Positions 1 through 7,757 of a stretch of 64,000 nt of DNA are shown here, in pieces. The notes beneath the pieces were generated by a model. That model saw only the letters and a program-made list of their open reading frames with translations, was not told the DNA's origin and did no database searches. This DNA is from CAZAPG01 sp964486935 (GTDB lineage Bacteria; Chloroflexota; Anaerolineae; 4572-78; J111), in assembly GCA_964486935.1 (NCBI GenBank), contig CAZAPG010000017.1:59197-123196 (forward strand), in the 5' to 3' direction. Position numbers and translations under genes: made by a program. Position 1 is the stretch's first letter. Each line of letters starts with the position of its first letter.

Positions 1-4
1 AACG

Positions 5-1492
5 TTGGCCGATCAATCATCCCCTCAAGAAAATGCTATCGACGCGCTGACGGCGCAGATTGAGCGCAACCCCACCGACGGGCAGGTCTATTACCGGCGG
101 GCCGAAGCCTACGCAGAAGCCGGTCACTACCAGCAAGCCCTGGCAGATTACAACCAGGCAAGTGCGCTAACCCCCAACAACCCCCAAATTTATTACAAGC
201 GCGGCAATATTTACCGGCGACTGAGCCAACTCCAGCCGGCGCTGGCCGATTTTACGCAGGCGCTTCAGCTCGACCCGCAATACCAGCCGGCCTGGGTGGG
301 GCAGGGCAATGTTTATTTTGAGCAGCAAAATTACCGCCGGGCTATCGAGTCGTACAGCCGGGCCATTGCGCTGAATCCACATTACGCCAGCGCGCTTTAC
401 AACCGAGGCCAAAGTTTTTTGGCCCTTGATGATGATGAGGCCGCGCTGGCCGATTTTGAGGCCATTCTCAAACTCGAGTCGGATGACGCGGCGGCTCTGC
501 TCAATCGAGCCAATATTCGGGCCAAAAAGAACAACTACCCGCAAGCCATTGCCGATTATACTCAGGCCATTGCGCTTGACCCGCAAGACAGCATAGCCTT
601 TATCAACCGGGCCAGATGTTACGCCGAAACCGGCAACCTCAACCAGGCCATGGCCGACTACTCGGAGGCCATCAGGTTAAGCCCCCGCGATGCCAGAGCC
701 TACGCCGGGCGGGCGATGATTCACCAACAGTTAGATGATTATGCCCAGGCCATTGCCGATTATGATGAGGCGCTGCGCCTGAAACCGGACGAGAGCAAAA
801 TATACATCAGCCGCGCTCTGGCCCATTTTCACCAGGGCAACGATGAGCAGGCGCTCAGCGACTACGCCCAGGCCATCCGCTACAACCCCAAAGATGGACG
901 GGCCGCAATGGGGCGGGCGCTGATTTATTACCGGCAGGGGGATTTCCGGCGGGCCTGGGTAAATTTTGACCAGGCGTTTCGGCTGGATGAGACGCTGGCA
1001 GCGGCGCTCATTGGCCGGGGCGATTCGGCCCGGCAGTTGGGCGATATCGAACAGGCGCTTGAAGATTACAGCCAGGCAATCAGACTTGAACCCGGCAACA
1101 GCGCCGCATTCGTCAAGCGGGGCAATCTTTATGCCCAACAAAATGACTACACGCAGGCTGTTGCCGATTACTCCCAGGCCATCCATCTGAACCCTGACGA
1201 GGCCGACCTTTATTTCAACCGGGGCAGCGCCTATCATCATCTGAAAAATTACCCCCAGGCGCTGGCCGACTATCAGGCCGCCGTCCGGCTGAATCCGGGC
1301 GAGGCGCACGCCTATTACAATATGGCCTGCATCTTTGCCTCTACGGATGAGCCGGAGCAGTCAATTAGATACCTGCGGCGGGCGTTTGAAGCTGGGATGA
1401 GCCTGCCTGCCGAAGCTATCAAAACCGATCCCGATTTTGCAGGTCTGCAAAGCGACCCGCAATTTCAGGCGTTGTTAGAAAAGTATCTCTAA
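5..1492 (+). CDS. TPR repeat protein
   Basis: The protein is almost entirely tetratricopeptide repeats, about 13 units of 34 residues from residue ~12 to ~455, with the usual spacing of small and aromatic residues (for example YYKRGNIYRRL and ALADFTQAL). It ends with the AIKTDPDFAGLQSDPQFQALL-type tail that often closes bacterial TPR proteins. TPR arrays form a superhelix that binds partner proteins; the partner cannot be told here. No signal peptide or membrane segment is visible in what is present. The start used is a TTG at the very left edge and no in-frame stop precedes it, so the true N-terminus may lie outside the window. It converges with clpS, with only 3 bases between the two stops. 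Confidence 0.85.
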   Translation: MADQSSPQENAIDALTAQIERNPTDGQVYYRRAEAYAEAGHYQQALADYNQASALTPNNPQIYYKRGNIYRRLSQLQPALADFTQALQLDPQYQPAWVGQGNVYFEQQNYRRAIESYSRAIALNPHYASALYNRGQSFLALDDDEAALADFEAILKLESDDAAALLNRANIRAKKNNYPQAIADYTQAIALDPQDSIAFINRARCYAETGNLNQAMADYSEAIRLSPRDARAYAGRAMIHQQLDDYAQAIADYDEALRLKPDESKIYISRALAHFHQGNDEQALSDYAQAIRYNPKDGRAAMGRALIYYRQGDFRRAWVNFDQAFRLDETLAAALIGRGDSARQLGDIEQALEDYSQAIRLEPGNSAAFVKRGNLYAQQNDYTQAVADYSQAIHLNPDEADLYFNRGSAYHHLKNYPQALADYQAAVRLNPGEAHAYYNMACIFASTDEPEQSIRYLRRAFEAGMSLPAEAIKTDPDFAGLQSDPQFQALLEKYL

Positions 1493-1495
1493 ATT

Positions 1496-1858
1496 CTATT
1501 CCGGCTCGATGGTGAAGGTGAGGGGAAAGCCTTGCTGCCGGGCGGCAAACTGGGCTTTGAAAACTTTGCGTTTGGCCTCTTCCAGAGGCAGGGTGCAAAC
1601 GTAGGAGCTACCTTTGTAGTGGGTTTCAAAGGCAATATGCTCGGCTTTGCGAAAGGTCAGTTGAAAAACCGTTACCAAAATATTGATAACAAACTCAAAG
1701 GTGGTCACATCATCATTGTGAATGATAACCCGATAGGGCCGCTCCAGCTCCTCTTCATCCATTACAATGAATTCAAGGTCAATACCGGTATCGGTTTGGG
1801 TATCGGTGTCGTACTCGGTGTCAAATTTGGGGGGAATTATCATCACATCCACCAACAT
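1496..1858 (-). CDS. clpS: ATP-dependent Clp protease adaptor ClpS
   Basis: A 120-residue protein whose residues ~41-120 match the ClpS core: YRVIIHNDDVTTFEFV with the N-degron pocket residues N48-D49-D50, the helix with KAEHIAF and the C-terminal strand. ClpS binds substrates with bulky hydrophobic N-termini and hands them to ClpA or ClpC for degradation in the cytoplasm. The N-terminal ~35 residues are an acidic Asp/Thr-rich extension, as expected for the flexible arm that acts on the Clp ATPase. The ATG at 1858 is preceded on the minus strand by an AGGAGG-type ribosome site about 9 bases upstream, which supports this start over the internal ATG five codons later. No clp ATPase gene is in the window. 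Confidence 0.88.
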   Translation of the reverse strand: MLVDVMIIPPKFDTEYDTDTQTDTGIDLEFIVMDEEELERPYRVIIHNDDVTTFEFVINILVTVFQLTFRKAEHIAFETHYKGSSYVCTLPLEEAKRKVFKAQFAARQQGFPLTFTIEPE

Positions 1859-1900
1859 TTTTGACGCCTCCTCCTTTGAAAACTGAGATTGGTTGGTTGA

Positions 1901-1944
1901 AGATTAGGAGATTGGGTTAACTACCGGCTAATCTCCCAATCTCC
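1901..1944. repeat. Intergenic hairpin built from repeated words
   Basis: GGAGATTGGG (1907-1916) pairs perfectly with CCCAATCTCC (1935-1944), and AGATTAG (1901-1907) can pair with CTAATCT (1928-1934). The two word pairs are in the same order in both arms, so they are alternative and not nested pairings. The same style of element recurs at 7690, 10769, 45360 and 54869. It lies between two minus-strand genes. Confidence 0.6.
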
Positions 1945-1970
1945 GCATCTCAAAAACCACTCTTTTTAGA

Positions 1971-2915
1971 TTATGGCGTTGCGCCAACCCGGCTCAAAGC
2001 TAACCGGGCCAAAACCACAATTTCGTTATCGCCATTAGACAGGGCAACCTCGCCGGCCTGTTGGTAAATCGGTATCGATTCAAACCGCCGCCCCTGCGCC
2101 TCCAGCGATTGCCCCAGCAGCAGCCAGCCCGCCGATAAATTTTCGTTGACCTCAATTGCCTTTCGGGCTTCGGCTTCAGCTTTTTCAAACTGGTTGGTGC
2201 GATAGTAAAGTTGGCCCCTGCCCAGGTAATAAATAGCGGTATCGTTCAGCTTGGCTTTGGCTGCTTCAAAACTCTGGTTTGCTTTGTCATCGTCACCCAG
2301 CGCCTCGTACACCACCCCCCGAATTAACAGCAAGCCGGCATCATTGGGCACAACAGCCAGGCCCTGCTCCAGGGCGGCCAGGGCTTGCCCGTAATCGCCG
2401 GCCAGATAGGCGTCGATGGAGTTGTTTTCCGCCTCCAACCGGGCCACGGCTTCGGGCGAGGGGGCCAGGATGGTATTAAAGGCCAAATATAATACACCTA
2501 AAGTGGCAAAAAACAGTACTCCGCCAGCCAGCACTCGTCGAACCATTTGCTGTTGGTGCGCGGCTACCAGTTCGTGCATGTACCACCACCAGCGAGCGCG
2601 TTCCGGCGCGGGGTCCGGGCGATGCTTGCTCAGGGCTGCCGACCCACCCAGCGCTTTTAGAATTTTAGCTACATTGTTTTTGTAATGGGCCTGCACCACT
2701 GCAAAACGAGTCTGCTCAGGAACTAAACTAAGCTCCGTTGACTGAAGTTGGTTAAATAATTGGTCTACCTGGTCTAACATGCGCAGTAGATTGATGGCTT
2801 GCGATTGATTGAGCGATTTTAATTGAGGTTGATAATCTTCCAAAATGTTCAGTAAATCTCTCAATTCATCGCTGGGATTCAATTTTTTCTGCCGCAAATA
2901 ATCCGATTTTTGCAT
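1971..2915 (-). CDS. Membrane-anchored TPR protein
   Basis: The product (about 314 residues from the ATG at 2915) has a cytoplasmic-looking polar N-terminal region with helical Leu/Gln content (LRDLLNILEDYQPQLKSLNQ), one membrane helix at about residues 126-148 (VLAGGVLFFATLGVLYLAFNTIL), and then three or four TPR-like units (LIRGVVYEALGDDDKANQSFEAAKA and following). An in-frame extension to 3044 exists but codes for Cys/Phe/Ser-rich sequence unlike the rest, so I choose the internal ATG, although no clear ribosome site precedes it. Exported or extracytoplasmic TPR domains generally hold protein complexes together; the target is unknown. The gene stands alone on the minus strand. Confidence 0.7.
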   Translation of the reverse strand: MQKSDYLRQKKLNPSDELRDLLNILEDYQPQLKSLNQSQAINLLRMLDQVDQLFNQLQSTELSLVPEQTRFAVVQAHYKNNVAKILKALGGSAALSKHRPDPAPERARWWWYMHELVAAHQQQMVRRVLAGGVLFFATLGVLYLAFNTILAPSPEAVARLEAENNSIDAYLAGDYGQALAALEQGLAVVPNDAGLLLIRGVVYEALGDDDKANQSFEAAKAKLNDTAIYYLGRGQLYYRTNQFEKAEAEARKAIEVNENLSAGWLLLGQSLEAQGRRFESIPIYQQAGEVALSNGDNEIVVLARLALSRVGATP

Positions 2916-3163
2916 TGTGCGAAAGCAGATTGGTAATATTTGGCGCAATATTGGCCGCATTGAGTATTTACTAAAACTATAAAGCGAATTGGCTGAAAAG
3001 CAAAACGTGAAACATGAAATGACGTGAACGTAATCATGTTTCACATTTTATGGATTGGCAAACCGGGCGGAGGTCTGACCCCGTTACATGATTTGGGAGG
3101 GCGAGCGCCCCCCTTTTCCGAGCCGCCGGCAAAATATAATTATAGTTACAGGCGCGGTCTGGG

Positions 3164-3874
3164 TTATTGGTTTGTTTGTATAGTGGCCAATATCTCTTTA
3201 TTTGAGGCAAAAAAGGCTTGGGTATGGGGGGCCACATCGGGAGAGGTTTGAGCCAGTTCCACGCTCAGTCGGGCCAGAGCATCTGCGTCATCTACATCGT
3301 ACCAGGGGGGCAAGAGTTCAACCCGTAACCCTTCTTCTTTAGCCAGGGCCAGCGTGTCGGCAGTAACTGTGGGGGTACTCATCTGTACCTCTCGCAGCAG
3401 GCGCGGGGCGGGCCGCTTTAGCCCAAGCAGATAATACCCCCCGTCATCAGAAGGGCCTAAAACCACATCTGCCTCGCCGGCCAGCGCCTCAAAAGCGGCT
3501 GTCAGATAGTCAACCGGCAGGGTGGGGCCGTCGCTGTTCATAATTGCCACGTGCGGGTAGCCAAGCTGCAGGTAGTGGGTCAGCGCGTTATCCAGTCGAG
3601 CGCCCAGGTTCTGGCCTTGCTGCAAAATGCAGTCAAAATCAGGGGCTAAATGGGTAAAATAGGGTTTTGCCTCCTGGGGCAGATAAGCGATAACCGGCTG
3701 TGTTTGGGGAACTTGACGGATTAAGTCAAGCGTATCGAGCAGGAAACACTCATAAAGCGCCGCTGCTTGCGCGGGTGATAAGGGGGGAGTCAGGCGGGTT
3801 TTGGTTTGGCCGGGCGCCGGTCGCTTGGCAACGGTTAGCAAGGCATTTTTAAGGGATGGAAGACGATTATTCAT
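3164..3874 (-). CDS. TIGR04282/DUF2064 family glycosyltransferase
   Basis: A 236-residue GT-A-like transferase of the DUF2064 group (named rSAM/selenodomain-associated transferase 1). Visible motifs are the nucleotide-binding KRPAPGQTKTRL at residues 17-28, the NSDGPTLP acidic metal motif near residue 125 and GPSDDGGYYLLGL. The family is thought to transfer a sugar from an activated nucleotide sugar; it is often found near the arsenosugar-type radical SAM protein ArsS and SAM methyltransferases. Here a SAM methyltransferase with a probable selenocysteine lies 2.8 kb downstream, though not in the same operon. AGGTGA precedes the ATG at 3874. The Nudix gene is 45 bases upstream on the same strand, so the two may be cotranscribed. 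Confidence 0.8.
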   Translation of the reverse strand: MNNRLPSLKNALLTVAKRPAPGQTKTRLTPPLSPAQAAALYECFLLDTLDLIRQVPQTQPVIAYLPQEAKPYFTHLAPDFDCILQQGQNLGARLDNALTHYLQLGYPHVAIMNSDGPTLPVDYLTAAFEALAGEADVVLGPSDDGGYYLLGLKRPAPRLLREVQMSTPTVTADTLALAKEEGLRVELLPPWYDVDDADALARLSVELAQTSPDVAPHTQAFFASNKEILATIQTNQ

Positions 3875-3919
3875 CGCTCACCTGAAAAGTAATCATCAAA
3901 TCTTTCTCAATATATTAAT

Positions 3920-4462
3920 TTACCGGCCTCGCAGCCGGGCGGCGTGAAGCACGGTGATGACCGTCATGCTGTCGCGGATTTCGCTGTCGAGGACCATTTG
4001 TAACACCTGCTCAAAGGGAAAAATGGCGACTTCTAAAAATTCGGTGTCATCGGAAACGGCCTCAACGCGAGTCAACCGGCGGCCAATATACAGATGGCCA
4101 ATCTCCTGCACAATAGATTTGCTGGTAAAGTAGGTGCTAACGTGCTGAAGCTCGGCAGCATCGTAACCAACTTCCTCGCGCAGTTCTCTACGGGCCGCCG
4201 CTTCCAGCGCCTCGTCGGGTTTGACCCCGCCGGTAGGCATTTCCCAACGATGATTTTCTCCGAACACATAGCGGTACTGGCGAACCATAACCACGCGGCC
4301 GTCATCCAAAAAGGGCAACACCCCCACACACTGCCCACATTCAATCACTCCGTAGATGGTCGTTTTGCCATTAGGCATCTCGGCGATATCTTCCCGAACT
4401 CGAGTCCAGGGATTTTTATATATCTCACGCGATGAAACTGTTTTCCAGGGTTCAGGCGGCAT
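3920..4462 (-). CDS. Nudix hydrolase (ADP-ribose pyrophosphatase type)
   Basis: A 180-residue protein with a complete Nudix box at residues 78-100 (G-x5-E-x7-REL-x-EE-x-GY), so the metal-binding glutamates are intact. The fold context (VVMVRQYRYVFGENHRWEMPTGG before the box and FTSKSIVQEIGHLYIGRRL after it) is that of ADP-ribose or nucleotide-sugar pyrophosphatases of about 180 residues. It would hydrolyse a nucleoside diphosphate linked to X to NMP plus phospho-X in the cytoplasm. Exact substrate cannot be set from sequence. It precedes the DUF2064 transferase on the minus strand. An AT-rich stretch upstream contains the minus-strand motif GGGCTAAAAT, a possible -10 region. Confidence 0.88.
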   Translation of the reverse strand: MPPEPWKTVSSREIYKNPWTRVREDIAEMPNGKTTIYGVIECGQCVGVLPFLDDGRVVMVRQYRYVFGENHRWEMPTGGVKPDEALEAAARRELREEVGYDAAELQHVSTYFTSKSIVQEIGHLYIGRRLTRVEAVSDDTEFLEVAIFPFEQVLQMVLDSEIRDSMTVITVLHAARLRGR

Positions 4463-4531
4463 TGTTTACTCCAAAACTATGTTAAAATTTTAGCCCATCA
4501 ATATTGCTAATCTCTTACAGAATTATTTCTC

Positions 4532-6658
4532 TTATCTGGGTAATTTCAACAGGTGCATCAATGTATCTGAGTCGATAGTATCCGGCGGAACGTCGCTCGA
4601 AACGGGCAAAATTTTGAGGCGGGCAGTGGGGTCGGCAGGGTCGGCGCCGGCGGGGATAACTGCCAGAAACGCCTCATTCATATTATCTACCACCCGCAGT
4701 TCCGGCATCGTTAATTTATAAAGCTGGCCGGCCTGCCACTCGCCGGTGGAGCGCCAGTACAGTTCAAAAGGCAGTTGCGTTTGTTGATACACAATCGCGC
4801 CATCGGCGCGGGCATAAGCAAAAATCGGGCGAAAGTTACCGGGTGATGTTCGCAACGCCCGCCAAAAGGTGGTAATTTGGACGTGCGGCCCGCGCTGGTC
4901 AATCACCGGCAGCAAGGCCAGCGTGTAACCTTCCAGGCGAAGCGTGTCGCCAAAATCCGCCTGCAGCGGCTGTTCAATTTCTCCCGGTTGGGCCAGGGTA
5001 AAGGAGAGAAACTCAGGTACCAGGGCAGGCTGCCGGGGCGCGCCGCGTTGCAGCAGCAGATAGCCATCGCCGGCAGCCAGCGGGCCAAAGTTGGGGTTAA
5101 TCAGCGCCAGCCGGGCGTGATGAAAGTAGCCGGGATAATCCAACGGCGCGGGCCGGGCGGTGACATCCAGGACCACGTAATCGGCATTGGCAATGGTGGG
5201 AAATTGATAAATTTGGCGGCGGTGAGAGAGATGGGGGTAAAGGTCTGATTGCGCCGAAAGCGGGGCGTCGGACGGAATCAAGGCCAGGATGTTGGCCGCC
5301 AGGCGGTCGTGCGCGTTGAGCGCGGGCCAGGTCCAGCGCCGCGAGAAAGGAGCTACCCCCTGCTCAAACTGAAAATGCAAGGCAACCGCCACAGCCACAA
5401 TAATGAGTAGCGTGACCGGGCGGAGAGCGGGCAGGTTAAAAGCAAAAACAGGTGGGAGCAGGGACAGGTACGGCGCATGGGGCTGAGGACATTCCTTAAT
5501 GGCTGAATTTTGACTCCGCCGGCTCCATCTACCAATAACCGAAACCCATTGGCCCAGCCGGGCCAGGCCAATGGCAGCGGCGGCAACCAAAAAAGGCACA
5601 ATCGCCGCCGAATAGTGCGCTCCCCCGGAGGAAGGCCAGCCCGTATTGGCCAGGGCATTGAGCATAATCACCGGCAGGGCGATAGCCAGAATTTCTGGGG
5701 CGGCCAGAGCTACCCATCCGCCGGTTGCCAGCAGCCCGCCCAGATAGGCTGAAATGTCGGGCCGGCGCAGCCAATCCCAATAAAGCTGAGGGTGGGCGAG
5801 CGCGTTCCAGGCCATCTCGCGCAGGCTGGCCCCAAACTGGCTGTAACGATACAGATAAGTTGGCCCGGCCAGTCCGTTGTAATAAGGCATAATTACCTGA
5901 GTAACCAGATAGAGGTAAACCAGCGAGACCCCGGCCAGCGTTAACGCCGGGCGGCGCAGCTGGCGCTGAAACACAGCAGCATACAGGGCCAGGGCTATCA
6001 CCATAATCGCCGTGTCTTCTCTGGCAATCAAACAAAGCAGGCCGGCCAACAGAAACAGGCGGGTTTTGCCGGCATCCAGCGCGTCAAGGGCCAGCAAAAA
6101 AAGGGGGGCGGTGAATGCAACCGTATGGAAATCGGACAGGGCGGCGGCCTGCCGGGCCGGAGCCAGCAGGTAAAGCAGGGCCACAGCCAGCCCGGCCCAG
6201 GGCTTGCCCAGTTGCCGGCGGCCCAGGCGATAGGCCGGCCAGGCCCCCAAGGCGAGCGCGCCCGCCTGCAATAACAGCAACAGCCGAACATCCTCCCACA
6301 GCCAATAAAGGGGCGCAAGCACCGCCAGCAGCGGTTCAACGTGATAACTCAGCAGCGAGTCGGGGTCACGAATCTGGTCAAGCGGAACGTCAATCCAAAA
6401 CCGCGCCCGTTCATCCTGGCGGTAGGTGGTAAAGCGAAAGGGGCGACCGTGCAGCGTGTTCCAGATAACCTGGTCGTGGTAGCCCAGGTCAAGGGCGTTA
6501 CTGTTGAAGGTGTTGTGACGTTGCAGAGCCAACCCTCCCAGCAGCAGAAAATCGGCGGCAATTAGCGCGACCAGCAACAAGGGAACCAGCCGGACGCGCA
6601 ACCCGGCTTTTATTGGGGGCAAGATAGATTGGCGCTGATTTGGCGAGTTAGCAAACAT
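4532..6658 (-). CDS. DUF2079 multi-spanning membrane protein
   Basis: About 708 residues. The N-terminal ~430 residues are strongly hydrophobic with about ten membrane helices, and contain the DUF2079 signature with the NALDLGYHDQVIWNTLHGRPF region just after the first helix. The C-terminal ~270 residues are soluble and predicted outside the membrane, including a beta-rich segment near residues 555-690. DUF2079 proteins resemble lipid-linked-sugar glycosyltransferases of the GT-C fold, but no activity is proven; a role in envelope glycan assembly is inference. An in-frame TTG lies one codon upstream of the ATG chosen at 6658; no strong ribosome site precedes either. It starts 45 bases beyond the methyltransferase stop and may be in its transcript. 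Confidence 0.82.
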   Translation of the reverse strand: MFANSPNQRQSILPPIKAGLRVRLVPLLLVALIAADFLLLGGLALQRHNTFNSNALDLGYHDQVIWNTLHGRPFRFTTYRQDERARFWIDVPLDQIRDPDSLLSYHVEPLLAVLAPLYWLWEDVRLLLLLQAGALALGAWPAYRLGRRQLGKPWAGLAVALLYLLAPARQAAALSDFHTVAFTAPLFLLALDALDAGKTRLFLLAGLLCLIAREDTAIMVIALALYAAVFQRQLRRPALTLAGVSLVYLYLVTQVIMPYYNGLAGPTYLYRYSQFGASLREMAWNALAHPQLYWDWLRRPDISAYLGGLLATGGWVALAAPEILAIALPVIMLNALANTGWPSSGGAHYSAAIVPFLVAAAAIGLARLGQWVSVIGRWSRRSQNSAIKECPQPHAPYLSLLPPVFAFNLPALRPVTLLIIVAVAVALHFQFEQGVAPFSRRWTWPALNAHDRLAANILALIPSDAPLSAQSDLYPHLSHRRQIYQFPTIANADYVVLDVTARPAPLDYPGYFHHARLALINPNFGPLAAGDGYLLLQRGAPRQPALVPEFLSFTLAQPGEIEQPLQADFGDTLRLEGYTLALLPVIDQRGPHVQITTFWRALRTSPGNFRPIFAYARADGAIVYQQTQLPFELYWRSTGEWQAGQLYKLTMPELRVVDNMNEAFLAVIPAGADPADPTARLKILPVSSDVPPDTIDSDTLMHLLKLPR

Positions 6659-6702
6659 CAACAGAGATTTTTAGCAATGCTGTAGCAAATATGGCCTGGC
6701 GC

Positions 6703-7440
6703 TTATTTTTGGGCATATACATCTGCCGCCAGCACGTGCTGATTCTTGGTGCGGGCATTGCGCTGCGTACGCAAAAATCGGGCTTCCCGAAAACCGGCAG
6801 TCCGAAACTCGGACAGGAAGGCCCCGCCCTCCCTGGCGCCGGCAATTCAGGCAAACCAGTTGGTTTCGCTGGCCTGCTCCTCCGGCGGAAGCGGTTCGCG
6901 CAGGATGATTTCGGCGCCGTAAACCGCGCCGCCGGGCCGCACCACGCGGGCCAACTCTCGGAAAATGGCCTCTCGCGCCGGGTTCAGGTTGAAGATGCCG
7001 TTGACCAAAGCCACATCAATTGAGTTATCCTCAACAAATAGCGCCTCGGCGTCGGCATAACGAAACTCGGTGTTGTCAAAACCCGCTTCGATGGCAGCTT
7101 GCCGGGCGCGAGCCAGCATCGACTCGCTAAAATCAACCCCAATCACCCGGCCGGCAGGCCCAACCCGGCGGGCGGCAATCAACGAGTCGAGGCCCGCTCC
7201 GCAGCCCAGGTCGAGCACCGTCGCGCCTTGCGGGATATCGGCAAAGATGGCCACGTTAGAAACCCCGGCAAAGGCTTCAACCGCAAAGGCCGGCAAGTTG
7301 GCCAGCCATTCCGGTGGATAGCCCAGGCTTGCGGCAAATTGCCGCCCTACCGGAAAGGGATGTTCCGTCTGCGGATGTTCAGCCACCGCAGAGTAAGCCC
7401 GATGCACACCCTGGCGAAGTTGTTCAGCTTGTTTTATCAC
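6703..7440 (-). CDS. SAM-dependent methyltransferase with in-frame TGA (candidate selenoprotein)
   Basis: The reading frame has a class I methyltransferase fold: motif I VLDLGCGAG (residues 75-83 from the start chosen here), the acidic loop GVDFS, and FNLNPAREAIFRELARVVRPGG. It is closest to ArsM-like methyltransferases. A TGA at 6847-6849 interrupts it after NWFA, but the same frame continues with IAGAREGGAFLSEF and further to a TAA at 6703, giving 245 residues, a normal family length. From memory of the family, homologues carry Cys or selenocysteine exactly here (W-x-x-C/U-I-A-G-A). A hairpin of SECIS type follows. I choose GTG at 7440, with AAGAAAGG 8 bases upstream, over a TTG at 7494 that lies inside the mobile element. 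The alternative is a Cys-to-stop mutation. Substrate is unknown; arsenic or a related metalloid is possible. Confidence 0.7.
6814..6835 (-). promoter_or_regulatory. Candidate bacterial SECIS hairpin after the TGA
   Basis: On the minus strand, 11 bases after the TGA, an 8-bp stem forms: CAGGGAGG with CCTTCCTG, one G-U pair, closing the 6-base loop GCGGGG. The loop begins 19 bases after the TGA and has G as its first base. These match the usual bacterial SECIS description (apical loop 16-37 bases after UGA, G among its first two bases). The element lies in the coding frame and preserves a family-like protein sequence. A chance hairpin of similar quality follows the TGA at 10567, so the hairpin alone is weak proof. 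Confidence 0.5.
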
Positions 7441-7461
7441 TGGTTGCACCTTTCTTGATTG

Positions 7462-7634
7462 GTGACTACTCAGCCGGTGTCGCCTGGGACTCAAATCCCA
7501 GGCTAAGACAGGTGAAAGTCGGTTAAAACCGACTCAAAAGCCCAATTTTAAGCGAATTCAGGGCGCTTGAGCGTCCTTTCACCTGTTTCAGCCCGGCGTT
7601 TTAACGCTGGGCGAATCGGCGGCTGAGTAGTTAC
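7462..7634. mobile_element. 173-bp MITE-like element with IS66-type ends
   Basis: Terminal inverted repeats GTGACTACTCAGCCG (7462-7476) and its counterpart GTAACTACTCAGCCG (read inward from 7634) match at 14 of 15 positions. The element is flanked by the 8-bp direct repeat CTTGATTG (7454-7461 and 7635-7642), as expected for a target-site duplication. GTAA ends with 8-bp duplications are typical of the IS66 family. No transposase is encoded. The interior is a series of inverted repeats: CCTGGGA/TCCCAGG, GTCGGTT/AACCGAC, ACAGGTGAAAG (7508-7518) with CTTTCACCTGT (7575-7585), and GCCCGGCGTT/AACGCTGGGC. It is inserted about 13 bases upstream of the methyltransferase ribosome site, so it separates that gene from its old promoter. 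Confidence 0.75.
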
Positions 7635-7689
7635 CTTGATTGTTCTATGCATGTTACTCTCCAGATAGACAGAGCGCCACTGAGATGGC

Positions 7690-7746
7690 ACGGAGAAAAA
7701 CAGAGAAATTTGTTCGTATCTCCGGGTCTCCTCTGCGTTTCTCCGT
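7690..7746. repeat. Intergenic hairpin, CACGGAG/CAGAG word type
   Basis: ACGGAGAAAAACAGAG (7690-7705) pairs with CTCTGCGTTTCTCCGT (7731-7746) at 14 of 16 positions. Elements with ACGGAGAAACGCAGAG words are widespread in intergenic DNA of several bacterial phyla. It lies just past the stop of the haem-binding protein gene and could act as a transcript end or processing site. Confidence 0.6.
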
Positions 7747-7757
7747 ATTCCAGTTTT

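Noticed and set aside
3099..3121. GC-rich hairpin followed by CTTTT
   Set aside because: The T-run follows on the plus strand, but flanking genes are on the minus strand, and the stem is only about four or five pairs.
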